From contig JARROJ010000025.1 in the NCBI GenBank assembly GCA_037384065.1, forward strand, positions 1 to 34,726: a stretch of DNA of 34,726 nt, written 5' to 3'. Source of the stretch: JABDPF01 sp037384065. GTDB lineage: Bacteria > Pseudomonadota > Gammaproteobacteria > Xanthomonadales > SZUA-36. Below, piece after piece: positions 8,413 to 16,971 of this stretch; within the stretch, counting starts at the first letter, position 1; each line of letters begins with the position of its first letter. Below the pieces are notes generated by a model. That model made no database searches. It was not told the DNA's origin and worked only from the letters and a program-made list of their open reading frames with translations. The translations under genes were made by a program, and so were the position numbers.

Positions 8413-10887
8413 ATGAGCAACCCGAAACCTTACCTCGTGCAGAAGTACGGCGGCACCTCGCTGGCCGACCTGCGTGGCTTCGACGCCAGCGCGTCGATCA
8501 TCGGCGAGTACACCGGCGAATACCGCGTGGTGGTCGTCCTGTCCGCGGTCCGGGGCGTGACCGACCTGTTGCTGGCCGCGATCGACACCGCGGTCGCCGG
8601 CGAGGATGGCACGCCGCACCTCGACGAGGCGATCCGTCGCGAGCGCGCCATCGTCGACGACCTCGCCGCGCAGGGCGCCGCGACGCCGTGGGCCAGCGAG
8701 TTCCTGGCGGAACAGGGCGAGGTCCTGTCGCGCATGGTCGAGGGCATTCGTCTGCTCGGCCAGTGCCCGAACGAGACACGCGCCCGCATCCTGGCGACCG
8801 GCGAGGGCTTCGCCAGTCGCCTGATGGTCGACGTTCTGCGCGGCCGCGGGTTCGACGCCCACTGGTCGGACACCGACGTGTTGCCGCTGGCCGACGACAG
8901 CTGGCTCGATTCGCTGGTCGACATCGAAGCCGCTTCGCCGCGCGTTCGCGAACGCCTCGACCGTGACTTCCAGGTGATGGTGTTCCCCGGTTTCTACGGC
9001 CGCAATGCGGACGGCAAGATCCAGTTGCTCGGCCGCAACGGCACCGATTATTCGGCCGCGGTCATTGCCGCCGCTTCCGGCGCCGGCCTGTGCCAGATCT
9101 GGAAGGACGTCGACGGCTTCTTCACCGCCGATCCGCGCATCGTCAGCAACGCACGCTGCCTGGAAGAGGTCAGCTACGAAGAGGCGATGGAGCTGACCTA
9201 CTACGGCGCCAACGTGATCTCGGCCAAGGCCCTGATGCCGCTGGCGACCAAGGGCATTCCCTGCCAGGTGCGCAACACCTACGATCCCGCCACGCCGGGC
9301 ACCCTGGTGCATGCCGACGCGAAGCTGGAAGGTTCCGTGCGCGGCATCTCGCATCTGCACGACGTGTCCACGATCACGCTGCAGGGCGGCTTCCTGCGCG
9401 GCCGCGTCGGTGTCGGCCAGCGCGTGATGGGCGCACTGGCGGGGGTCTCGGTATCCACCCTGCTGATCGTCCACTCCTCGTCGGAGTACAGCCTGACGCT
9501 GTGCGTGCGCCAGGGGGATGCGCAGAAGGCGCGTCGCGCCCTGCAGGACGAGTTCCACTTCGAATTGCTGCACCACCTGCTCGAAGACATCGTCGTGCTC
9601 GAAGACCGCGCCGTGATCTCGCTGGTCGGGCAGGGCATGAAGCATGCCCGCGGCATCGCGGCCCGGTTCCTCACCGCGATCTCGACCGCCGGCGTCAATG
9701 TCGAGGTCATCGCACAGGGGGCGACCGAGTTCTCGATCTCGGTCGTGGTGCGCGGCGCCGATGCACAGGCGGCGGCGCGCAGCTGTCACACCGCGTTCTT
9801 TGGCCGCTCGACCCATTTCGACGTGATCCTGCTCGGCTGCGGCAACGTCGGCGGTGAGTTGCTGGCGCAGTTTCAGCGCCAGGAACAGGCGCTGGCCAAT
9901 CACCACATGGATCTTCGGGTGCGGGCCATCGCGAGCCGCGAAAAGCTGCTCGTGGCCGACGATACGATCGACCTCGCGACCTGGCGCGAGCAGCTGCAGG
10001 CGGACGGGGCGCCGTGGTCGCTCGACGACGTGCTCGGCATTCGCCAGCGCCTCGGCCTGCTCAGCCCGACCCTCATCGACTGCACGAGTGACCAGGCCGT
10101 GGCCGACACCTACGTGCAGTTTCTCGATGCCGGCTACAACATCGTCGCCGCCAACAAAAAGGCCAACACCTCCTCGCTGGCCTATTACCGCGCGATGCGC
10201 GACGCCGAGCGCCGCAATTTCCGCAAGTTCCTGTACGAGACGAACGTCGCCGCCGGCCTGCCGCTGATCGATACGCTGCAAAACCTGATCCGCTCCGGCG
10301 ACGAACTGGAGACCTTCGAAGGCATCCTCTCGGGCTCGCTGTCGATGATCTTCGGCCTGCTGGAGGACGGCATCCCCCTGTCCCGGGCGGTCGCCCGCGC
10401 CATGGAACTCGGCTACACCGAGCCGGACCCGCGCGACGACCTGTCCGGCATGGACGTCGCGCGCAAGCTGCTGATCATCGCCCGCGAAGTCGGCCTGAAG
10501 CTGGAGCTGGAGGACATCGACGTCGAACCGGTGGTGTCGGCCGAAGCGGTCGCGCACGCGTCCCGCGACGACCTCATCGACACCCTGGCCGGGCTCGACG
10601 CGGCCTTCAACGAGCGGATCACCGCCGCGGCTTCCGCCGGCCAGGTGTTGCGCTACGTCGCGCGGCTCGAAGACAGCGCCTGCCGCGTGTCGATCGAGCC
10701 GGTCCGGCGCGACGAGCCACTCGGCGCCATTCGCGACGGGCAGAACGCCCTGGTCATTCATTCCCGCTACTACCAACCGTTGCCGATGGTCTTGCGCGGT
10801 TACGGCGCCGGGGCCGCGGTAACCGCGGCCGGTGTGTTCGGCGACCTGTTGCGCACCGTCTGGCGGCCGCTGGACAATTCACGATGA
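8413..10887 (+). CDS. thrA: bifunctional aspartokinase / homoserine dehydrogenase (ThrA type)
   Basis: This fused enzyme catalyses the first and third steps from aspartate to homoserine. The start at 8413 (MSNPKPYLVQKYGGTSL) gives 824 residues, close to E. coli ThrA; the longer reading from 8341 would add 24 residues overlapping asnB. The aspartokinase half carries KYGGTS (11-16), LGRNGTDYSAAV and the central ACT regulatory region with VHSSSEYSLTLCV and QGATEFSISVVV. Homoserine dehydrogenase begins near residue 470 with the NAD(P)-binding GCGNVGG (475-481), followed by CTSDQAVADTY, NKKANTSS, GILSGSLS and GYTEPDPRDDLSGMDVARK. The ACT region suggests feedback inhibition, with threonine the likely effector because thrB and thrC follow. 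The stop overlaps the thrB ATG by four bases. Confidence 0.93.
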   Translation: MSNPKPYLVQKYGGTSLADLRGFDASASIIGEYTGEYRVVVVLSAVRGVTDLLLAAIDTAVAGEDGTPHLDEAIRRERAIVDDLAAQGAATPWASEFLAEQGEVLSRMVEGIRLLGQCPNETRARILATGEGFASRLMVDVLRGRGFDAHWSDTDVLPLADDSWLDSLVDIEAASPRVRERLDRDFQVMVFPGFYGRNADGKIQLLGRNGTDYSAAVIAAASGAGLCQIWKDVDGFFTADPRIVSNARCLEEVSYEEAMELTYYGANVISAKALMPLATKGIPCQVRNTYDPATPGTLVHADAKLEGSVRGISHLHDVSTITLQGGFLRGRVGVGQRVMGALAGVSVSTLLIVHSSSEYSLTLCVRQGDAQKARRALQDEFHFELLHHLLEDIVVLEDRAVISLVGQGMKHARGIAARFLTAISTAGVNVEVIAQGATEFSISVVVRGADAQAAARSCHTAFFGRSTHFDVILLGCGNVGGELLAQFQRQEQALANHHMDLRVRAIASREKLLVADDTIDLATWREQLQADGAPWSLDDVLGIRQRLGLLSPTLIDCTSDQAVADTYVQFLDAGYNIVAANKKANTSSLAYYRAMRDAERRNFRKFLYETNVAAGLPLIDTLQNLIRSGDELETFEGILSGSLSMIFGLLEDGIPLSRAVARAMELGYTEPDPRDDLSGMDVARKLLIIAREVGLKLELEDIDVEPVVSAEAVAHASRDDLIDTLAGLDAAFNERITAAASAGQVLRYVARLEDSACRVSIEPVRRDEPLGAIRDGQNALVIHSRYYQPLPMVLRGYGAGAAVTAAGVFGDLLRTVWRPLDNSR

Positions 10888-11870
10888 CGACGCCATCCAT
10901 GACCTTCCGCACCGAACCGCTGACCGTCTACGCGCCCGCTTCGGTGGGCAACATGTCGGTCGGTTTCGACGCGCTCGGACTCGCTCTGGCCCCGATTGAC
11001 GGCACCCTGCTGGGCGACACCGTCACGCTGGCGCCGCTCGATGACGACGCGGGCGACGACTGGCAGCTCGAATGCCGCGGCCCGTTCGCCCATGCTCTGC
11101 CGCCCGACCCGGAGGACAACATCGTGCTGGCCTGTTGCCGCGCCTTTCACGAGGCCGCCGAGGGCCTGGGCTACACGATCCGGCCGTTGCGGGTGACGCT
11201 GGAAAAACGCCTGCCGATCGGCAGCGGCCTCGGCTCCAGCGCCAGTTCCATCGTGGCCGCGTTCGAGGCCCTGAACCGCTGGCACGCCCACCTGCTGCCG
11301 GCCCAGCAACTGTTCGGATTGATGGCGTTCCAGGAGGGTGCGATCAGCGGCGAGGTGCATCTCGACAACGTCGCCCCCTGTCTGTACGGCGGTCTGCGCC
11401 TGTGCCCGCCGGGCAGCCAGCGAGAATACGCGCTGCCCTGGCCCGGCGCCTGGCGCGCGGTGGTTTGCTGGCCGGGAACGAAGCTGGAAACCCGGGCGGC
11501 CCGGGCGGTGCTTCCCGATCAAGTGGACCGCAAGATCGCCGTTCGTCACGGGGCGCAATTCGCCCAGTTCGTGCATGCCCTGCATGTCGGCAACGCGGCG
11601 CTGGCCGCGGCCTGCGTGGTCGACCACATCGCCGAGCCCTACCGGCGGGAACTGCTGACCGGCTTCGCGGAGGCGCGAGTGGCGCTGAAGGAGATCGGCG
11701 CCCTGGCGGTCGGCATTTCCGGTTCCGGTCCGACCGTGTTCGCGCTGGTCGACGACTACGACGTGGCCAACCGCACCGCGGCCTGGCTGGACGCGCATTA
11801 CCGGCAGAACGACAGCGGGTTCGTGCACATCTGCCGCGCCGACCTCGGCGGCGCACGCTGTATCGACTGA
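10884..11870 (+). CDS. thrB: homoserine kinase (GHMP family)
   Basis: Homoserine kinase phosphorylates homoserine to O-phosphohomoserine with ATP. The 328-residue product is a GHMP-family kinase. The N-terminal strand motif YAPASVGNMSVGFDALG (16-32) and the nucleotide-binding loop PIGSGLGSSASS (111-122) are both clear, and the third GHMP motif appears as GISGSGPTVFALV. Its ATG overlaps the thrA stop (ATGA at 10884-10887). There is no strong ribosome site of its own, which fits translational coupling. ATG codons at 10899 and nearby could be alternative starts, but the overlap favours 10884. It resembles the enterobacterial ThrB branch rather than the choline-kinase-like homoserine kinases common in other proteobacteria. 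Confidence 0.92.
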   Translation: MTTPSMTFRTEPLTVYAPASVGNMSVGFDALGLALAPIDGTLLGDTVTLAPLDDDAGDDWQLECRGPFAHALPPDPEDNIVLACCRAFHEAAEGLGYTIRPLRVTLEKRLPIGSGLGSSASSIVAAFEALNRWHAHLLPAQQLFGLMAFQEGAISGEVHLDNVAPCLYGGLRLCPPGSQREYALPWPGAWRAVVCWPGTKLETRAARAVLPDQVDRKIAVRHGAQFAQFVHALHVGNAALAAACVVDHIAEPYRRELLTGFAEARVALKEIGALAVGISGSGPTVFALVDDYDVANRTAAWLDAHYRQNDSGFVHICRADLGGARCID

Positions 11871-11907
11871 GCATGACCCGGCGACGCGCGGGCCAGGAGC
11901 CGACACC

Positions 11908-13179
11908 ATGGAACTGATCAACATCCAGCACCCCGAGGACCGGACGAGTTTCCGCGAGGCCGTGTTGCAGGGGCTCGGGCGCGGCCAGGGGCTGTTCTTT
12001 CCGCGGCGCTTCGAGACGCTGCACGACGTTCCCGGTCTGCTGACCGAGCCGTTCGTGCCGCGCAGCGTCGCCGTCCTGCAGCACCTCATCGGCGACGAGA
12101 TCGAGCCGGCCCGCCTGGCCGAAATGGTCACCTCGGCGTTCGACTTTCCGATCGCGGTGCCGCCGGTCGGGGAGGGCGTTCGTGCGCTGGAGCTGTTTCA
12201 CGGGCCATCCCTCGCCTTCAAGGATTTCGGCGCGCGGTTCATGGCGCGCTGCCTGGCCGAATTTCACGACGGCGGTCCGATGACGATCCTGACGGCGACG
12301 TCCGGCGATACCGGCGCCGCGGTCGCCCACGCCTATCACGGCCAGCCCGGCATCGACGTCGTCATCCTCTATCCGAAGGGCATGATCTCGCCGCTGCAGG
12401 AAAAGCTGTTCTGCACGCTCGGCGGCAACGTGCGGACGATTGCGGTGGAATCGGACTTCGACACCTGCCAGCGCCTGGTCAAGGAGGCCTTCGAGGACCG
12501 CGAGCTGAGGTCGGGGCTGGGCCTCAATTCGGCCAACTCGATCAACATCGCGCGCCTCATGGCCCAGGTCTGTTACTACTTCGAGGCCGCGGCGGCGGTC
12601 GAGGACGTGAATGACCTGGTGCTGGCGGTGCCGAGCGGCAACTTCGGCAACGTGACCGCGGGGCTGGTGGCGCGCCGGATCGGCCTGCCGTACAAGCGCA
12701 TCATCGCCGCGACCAACGTCAACGACACGGTGCCGCGGTTTTTCGACTCGGGCCACTGGGCGCCGAACCCGACGGTCGCCACCATCACCAACGCGATGGA
12801 CATCTCGCTGCCGAACAACTTTCCGCGGGTGCTGGAAATGGGTGAACGGCATGGTCTGCCGCTGCGTGAGCTGTTGCACGCCACCGCCCTGGACGACGCG
12901 GAAACGCGCGACGCGATTCGCGCGCTGCATGCCGATGGCTACCTGGCCGACCCGCATTCGGCGCTGGCCTGGCGCGCGCTGCAGCGCGCGCTGCAGCCCG
13001 GAGAATCCGGCGTGTTCGCCTGCACCGCGCACCCGGCGAAATTCCTCGAGGTGATCGAGGAAACCCTGGATATCGAGGTGCCCCTGCCGCCCGAGCTGCG
13101 CGCCGTGCGGGATCGAGCCGTGCTGTCCCGCACGATACCGGGCGAATTCGACGCGCTGCGCGCGGAACTGATGACGTAA
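11908..13179 (+). CDS. thrC: threonine synthase (PLP-dependent)
   Basis: Threonine synthase converts O-phosphohomoserine to threonine using PLP. The 423-residue product shows the PLP-lysine motif HGPSLAFKDFGARF with K105. It also has the phosphate-binding/substrate region TATSGDTGAAVAHAYHG and the glycine-rich VPSGNFGNVTAGL later in the fold. Length and motifs match the E. coli-like ThrC group. AGGAG at 11895-11899 lies eight bases before the ATG. It follows thrB by 37 bp and closes the operon; about 118 bp separate it from the next gene, which may use its own weak promoter. Confidence 0.93.
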   Translation: MELINIQHPEDRTSFREAVLQGLGRGQGLFFPRRFETLHDVPGLLTEPFVPRSVAVLQHLIGDEIEPARLAEMVTSAFDFPIAVPPVGEGVRALELFHGPSLAFKDFGARFMARCLAEFHDGGPMTILTATSGDTGAAVAHAYHGQPGIDVVILYPKGMISPLQEKLFCTLGGNVRTIAVESDFDTCQRLVKEAFEDRELRSGLGLNSANSINIARLMAQVCYYFEAAAAVEDVNDLVLAVPSGNFGNVTAGLVARRIGLPYKRIIAATNVNDTVPRFFDSGHWAPNPTVATITNAMDISLPNNFPRVLEMGERHGLPLRELLHATALDDAETRDAIRALHADGYLADPHSALAWRALQRALQPGESGVFACTAHPAKFLEVIEETLDIEVPLPPELRAVRDRAVLSRTIPGEFDALRAELMT

Positions 13180-13297
13180 CTTCGGGTCGCGCCGAACGAA
13201 CACCCGGGCGCCGATGCGAACGGGCAGGGCGGCCGGCGGTGTTAGAATCAGCGACGTGCCGGCCCGCTTTCGCGCCGCGTCCCTGAGAGGTGGAACG

Positions 13298-15043
13298 ATG
13301 AAAAAAACCGCTGCCTGGCTGGTGCGTCGCGCGCTCGAGGAGCTCGGCGTCCGCTTCACGTTCGGAATCCCGGGCGTGCACAACATCGAGCTGTACGACG
13401 AACTGCAGGAATCGGAGACGATCACGCCGCTGCTGGTCACGCACGAAGGCGGCGCGGCGTTCATGGCGGACGCGTATGCGCGCGTCAGCGGATCCCCCGG
13501 CGTGCTGGTCGTCGTGCCCGCCGCCGGCCTGACGCACGCGATGAGTGGCGTTGGCGAGGCCTACCTCGACGGAATTCCGATGCTGGTGCTGTCCGGCGGA
13601 ATTCGCACCGACCTCGAGCACGGCTTCCAGTTGCACGAACTCGACCAGCAGGCCCTGATGCGGCCATTGACCAAGGCCGCCTACCGCATCGACAGCTACG
13701 ACGAAGCGGTCGCGACCGTCTACCGCGCCTGGCGCACGGCGCTCGAAGGTGAGCCCGGCCCGGTGTTCGTGGAGGTGCCGGCGAACCTGCAGCTGCTGGC
13801 CGCGGAGGTGGCCGAGCCGCCGTCTTTCGACCTGCTGCCGGAACCGGTCGCCTGCGATCCGGAAGCGATCGCCGCGGCGGCTGATCTGCTGGCGTCCGCC
13901 GAGCGCCCCGGCATTTTCGTCGGTTGGGGCGCGCGGGCGGTGCGCGACGATATCCGGCGCATTGCCGAACGGCTGGGCGCGCCGGTTGCGACCACGCTGC
14001 AGGGCCTCGACGCGTTTCCCGCCGATCATCCCCTGCATACGGGCATGGGGTTCGGCCCCTCCGCGGTGCCGGCGGCGGAAAACGCGTTCAAACGCTGCGA
14101 CGCGATGCTGGCCGTGGGCACGCGCTTCGCCGAGATCTGCACCGGCAGTTACGGTTCGGTGCCGCCGGAGCGCCTCGTCCACATCGACATCAACCCGGAA
14201 GCCCTCGGCCGCAACTTCCCGGCCGCCGTGGCGATCCACGCCGACGCCCGCGATGCGCTTCCGGCGCTGGCCGAGGCCCTGGAGGACGCGTTGCCGCCGC
14301 GTGATTTCGACGGGTTGGCGGCGAGCATCGCGGCCGACAAGGCCGCCTGGCGCGACGAATGGCTGCAGCACGATTCCGGCGGGCGGGTCAATCCGGCCCG
14401 CTTTTTCGGCGCCCTGCGCGAACGGCTCGACGACGCTGCGGTCATTGTCGCCGACGACGGCAACCACACCTTCCTGACCGCCGAACTGATGCCGATCCGG
14501 AGCGGCGGCAGTTACCTCTCACCGACCGATTTCAACTGCATGGGCTACTGCGTGCCCGGCACGATCGGCGCGAAGCTGGCCGCCCCCGACCGCCAGGTCG
14601 TCGGCATCGTCGGCGACGGCGCCTTCCTGATGACCGCGATGGAAAGCCTGACCGCGGTCAACAACGAGCTGCCGGTGGCCTGGTTCGTGTTCAACGACGG
14701 TGAGCTGTCGCAGATCGCCCAGGCGCAGACCATGCCGTACCAGCGGACGACCTGCACGACGCTGCAGACACTGGACTACGCGCACTTCGCGGCCGCGACG
14801 GGCTGTGCCTTCGTCGCGATCGGCAGTGACGAGGAGGTCGCGGCCGGCGTCGAGCGAGCGATCGAGCTGTTGCGGGAAAACCGCCCGGTCATCGTCGACG
14901 TGCGCATCGATTACAGCAAGAAAACGCGTTTTACGACCGGTACCGTGAAAACCAACATTCGGCGTTTCGACACGCGCAACAAGCTGCGCATCGTCAGCCG
15001 GGCGTTGTGGCGAAAAATGAAAACGCGAAAATCCCGATCATGA
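13298..15043 (+). CDS. ThDP-dependent enzyme, acetolactate synthase/decarboxylase superfamily, specific reaction unknown
   Basis: This is a three-domain thiamine diphosphate enzyme of the pyruvate oxidase/acetolactate synthase type. The ATG at 13298 is chosen because GAGAGG (13285-13290) lies eight bases upstream and MKKTAAWLVRRALEELGV is a normal family N-terminus, giving 581 residues. E50 in THEGGAAFMADAYARVSG is the conserved cofactor-activating glutamate. The C-terminal ThDP motif runs from GDG (439-441) to N466 in FVFNDG. No IlvN/IlvH regulatory subunit follows, so anabolic acetolactate synthase is unlikely. Decarboxylase, lyase or carboligase activity on some 2-oxoacid is possible. The tail after residue ~550 is strongly basic (RRFDTRNKLRIVSRALWRKMKTRKSRS) and unusual. 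Its last 50 bases overlap the DUF456 gene on the other strand. The neighbouring amino acid oxidation operon suggests a 2-oxoacid substrate, but that is only context. Confidence 0.8.
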   Translation: MKKTAAWLVRRALEELGVRFTFGIPGVHNIELYDELQESETITPLLVTHEGGAAFMADAYARVSGSPGVLVVVPAAGLTHAMSGVGEAYLDGIPMLVLSGGIRTDLEHGFQLHELDQQALMRPLTKAAYRIDSYDEAVATVYRAWRTALEGEPGPVFVEVPANLQLLAAEVAEPPSFDLLPEPVACDPEAIAAAADLLASAERPGIFVGWGARAVRDDIRRIAERLGAPVATTLQGLDAFPADHPLHTGMGFGPSAVPAAENAFKRCDAMLAVGTRFAEICTGSYGSVPPERLVHIDINPEALGRNFPAAVAIHADARDALPALAEALEDALPPRDFDGLAASIAADKAAWRDEWLQHDSGGRVNPARFFGALRERLDDAAVIVADDGNHTFLTAELMPIRSGGSYLSPTDFNCMGYCVPGTIGAKLAAPDRQVVGIVGDGAFLMTAMESLTAVNNELPVAWFVFNDGELSQIAQAQTMPYQRTTCTTLQTLDYAHFAAATGCAFVAIGSDEEVAAGVERAIELLRENRPVIVDVRIDYSKKTRFTTGTVKTNIRRFDTRNKLRIVSRALWRKMKTRKSRS

Positions 15044-15491
15044 GGAATACCAGCGCCAGCTTGGCGGCCGTGGCGACCACGATGCCGAGCCAGGCGCCAA
15101 CCCCGGCGCGGCCGGAGCGGGCCAGGCCGCGGCCACCCGACAGTTCGCCCAGCACGGCGCCGATGAACGGCCCGAGCACCAGGCCCGGCAGGCCGAAGAA
15201 CATGCCGACGATCGCGCCGAGCGTCGCGCCCCAGAACGCGCGCGGGCCCGCCCCGACGTAACGCGCGCCCAGCGCCGCGGCGATGAAGTCGATCGCCCAG
15301 GCCAGCGCCGCCAGCGCGGCCAGAACACCGATCGTCACCCAGCCGACCGCCTCGAAGTCGCCGATCCAGGCGCCGAAGAACAGTCCGGCGAAAACCAGCG
15401 GCGCGCCGGGCAGGGCGGGGACGACCGTCCCGACCAGGCCGGCGACGACCAGCAGGCCCGCCAACAGCCACCAGAGTACGTTCCAATCCAT
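14994..15491 (-). CDS. DUF456 family small membrane protein
   Basis: This 165-residue integral membrane protein of unknown function belongs to the DUF456 family. The start at 15491 (MDWNVLWWLLAGLLVVAGLVGTVVPALPGAPLV) is the typical family N-terminus; the frame stays open to 15626, but that extra sequence is Arg/Pro-rich and unlike the family. The protein has repeated glycine-rich hydrophobic segments, including VPALPGAPLVFAGL and a second GxPG-rich block (GMFFGLPGLVLGPFIGAVLGE), separated by short loops, with about four to five membrane helices. An AGG sits directly against the start codon, so the ribosome site is poor. The 3' end overlaps the convergent ThDP enzyme gene by 50 bp. Confidence 0.75.
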   Translation of the reverse strand: MDWNVLWWLLAGLLVVAGLVGTVVPALPGAPLVFAGLFFGAWIGDFEAVGWVTIGVLAALAALAWAIDFIAAALGARYVGAGPRAFWGATLGAIVGMFFGLPGLVLGPFIGAVLGELSGGRGLARSGRAGVGAWLGIVVATAAKLALVFLMIGIFAFSFFATTPG

Positions 15492-15594
15492 CCTGTTGAT
15501 GATAAACGAAGCGCTGTCTCGTTTGTGAGCGCGCCTTTCGGCCCGACCGCTCCGACACTCCGGCCAGTACGGTGGGTCTGCGCCCGGCGGCGGC

Positions 15595-15687
15595 CGGGTG
15601 CCCATGACCGGGGAACGCTCGAGCACGTCCTGTGGCGCCTGGATGACGACATCCCTGTCGTCATACAGCCCCGCTCATGGGCACCCG
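15595..15687. repeat. 93-bp nested inverted-repeat element
   Basis: Two perfect stems are nested. The outer arms are CGGGTGCCCATGA (15595-15607) and TCATGGGCACCCG (15675-15687), 13 bp each. The inner arms are ATGACGACA (15643-15651) and TGTCGTCAT (15656-15664), 9 bp with a 4-base loop. CTGT (15630-15633) and ACAG (15665-15668) can extend the inner stem across a bulge. It lies between the aminotransferase 3' end and the DUF456 gene, and could be an interspersed repeat or a structured 5' leader of DUF456. No protein is supported here; the rest of 15492-15790 shows no gene. Confidence 0.55.
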
Positions 15688-15734
15688 ACCACCTCCACAC
15701 GCCGTCGAACACCGCTACGCGATGCCTGGCTGAT

Positions 15735-15773
15735 TGTGGGAGGGCCTTCAGGCCCGACGGGTGTGCCCCGTCG
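15735..15773. repeat. REP-like palindromic element (double hairpin)
   Basis: TGTGGGAGGGCCTTCAGGCC resembles the REP/BIME consensus of pseudomonads and xanthomonads (TGTgGGAG followed by a GC hairpin). Stem one is GGGCCT (15742-15747) with AGGCCC (15750-15755). Directly next to it, CGACGGG (15755-15761) pairs with CCCGTCG (15767-15773). The element begins 17 bp after the aminotransferase stop, reading on the minus strand, a usual place for REP sequences, where they can stabilise mRNA ends or limit read-through. Confidence 0.5.
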
Positions 15774-15790
15774 TCGCGGGTTGGGCGGTT

Positions 15791-16969
15791 CTACACGGCG
15801 TGCATGGCCGCCTGGAAGCCTTCGGCCGAGCGTTCGATCACGTCGTCGGGCACGCTGAAGGCCAGGCGGAAATGGCCGGGTGTGCCGAAGCCCTGGCCGG
15901 GCACGGCCAGGATTTTCTGCGCCTGCAGCAGGCGGCAGAACGCCACATCGTCTTCGATCGGTGATTTCGGGAAGAAATAGAAGGCGCCCTTCGGGTCCAG
16001 GTACTCGAAACCCGCGTGATCCAGTATGTCGCGGAACAGCGCGCGCCGACGCGCGTAGATGCTGCAGTCGACCGAAACGTCGGGCAGCCGCGCGACCACG
16101 CGCTGCATCAGCGCCGGCGCGTTCACGAAGCCGAGGATCCGGTTGGCCAGGGTGAGGGCGTCCAGGAGCGCGGCCTTGCCGTCGATATCCGGGTGGACAC
16201 CGAGAACACCGATCCGCTCGCCGGCCAGCGAAAGGCTCTTGGACCAGGACGACAGCACGATGGCGTTCCGGCAGGCGCGCATCGTGGAGGCCGCCGTATG
16301 GCCGTCGAAGAGGATGTCGCGGTAGGGTTCGTCCATCACCAGGTACAGCGTCGAGCCGTACCGTTCGCCCGCCTCGGACAGCAGCGCGCCCAGGGCGTCG
16401 AGCGCGGCCTGGGGGTAGACCTGGCCGGTCGGGTTGTTGGGCGAGTTGATGATCATGCCCTTGGTGCGCTCGTTGATCGCCGCCCGGATGGCCTCGAGGT
16501 CGGGGTTGAATTCGGCGTCGCAGGGCACGACCCGGGCGACTCCGCCGTGGTTGTCGATGTAGAAGTGGTACTCGACGAAAAACGGGGCCAGGATGATGAT
16601 CTCGTCGCCCGGGTCGAGCAGGGCTTTCATCACGACGTTCAGGGCGCCGGCGGCGCCGCAGGTCATCAGCACGTCGCCGGGGCCCAGGTCCACGCCCTGC
16701 TCGGCCGACAGGCGTGCGGCCAGCGCCTCCCGAACCCAGGGATAACCGCCGTTGGGCATGTAGCCGTGGATGCCCGGCGGGTTGTCCTCGACCGTTTCCC
16801 GCAAGACCGACTGGAACTCGGGCGGCGGGGGGACGTCCGGGTTGCCGAGACTGAAGTCGAATACATTTTCCGCGCCGAACTCGGCCTTCATTTTTGCGCC
16901 CTGTTCGAACATCTTGCGGATCCAGGACGACTTCTCCGCGAAAGCGCTCATTTTGCGGGCGATGGCCAT
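15791..16969 (-). CDS. PLP-dependent class I/II aminotransferase, probably aromatic or broad-range
   Basis: This fold-type I aminotransferase would move an amino group from an amino acid to a 2-oxoacid in the cytoplasm. The start at 16969 (MAIARKMSAF) is favoured: AGGAGG (16977-16982) is seven bases away, whereas the ATG at 16975 is only one base from it. The product has 392 residues. NSPNNPTG (175-182), DEPYRD (213-218) and the PLP lysine K244 in SWSKSLSLAGERIG are all present, with YMPNGGYPWVREALA near residue 70. It overlaps the acd stop upstream and ends the ior-acd operon, so it most likely makes the 2-oxoacid substrate of the IorAB enzyme. Specificity for aromatic amino acids is inferred from that context; annotation tools may call it an aspartate aminotransferase homologue. 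Confidence 0.88.
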   Translation of the reverse strand: MAIARKMSAFAEKSSWIRKMFEQGAKMKAEFGAENVFDFSLGNPDVPPPPEFQSVLRETVEDNPPGIHGYMPNGGYPWVREALAARLSAEQGVDLGPGDVLMTCGAAGALNVVMKALLDPGDEIIILAPFFVEYHFYIDNHGGVARVVPCDAEFNPDLEAIRAAINERTKGMIINSPNNPTGQVYPQAALDALGALLSEAGERYGSTLYLVMDEPYRDILFDGHTAASTMRACRNAIVLSSWSKSLSLAGERIGVLGVHPDIDGKAALLDALTLANRILGFVNAPALMQRVVARLPDVSVDCSIYARRRALFRDILDHAGFEYLDPKGAFYFFPKSPIEDDVAFCRLLQAQKILAVPGQGFGTPGHFRLAFSVPDDVIERSAEGFQAAMHAV

Positions 16970-16971
16970 CG

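Noticed and set aside
8158..10776. 872-codon open frame on the minus strand opposite thrA
   Set aside because: It is a GC-rich shadow. The translation is His/Arg/Gln/Val-rich with no domain, while the plus strand carries an unmistakable ThrA.
13298..15043. Naming the ThDP enzyme ilvB
   Set aside because: There is no regulatory subunit gene next to it, the tail is unusual, and the family has many different reactions.
15525..15980. 151-codon plus-strand open frame in the gap before the aminotransferase
   Set aside because: It runs through two hairpin elements and into the aminotransferase gene on the other strand; no family features.
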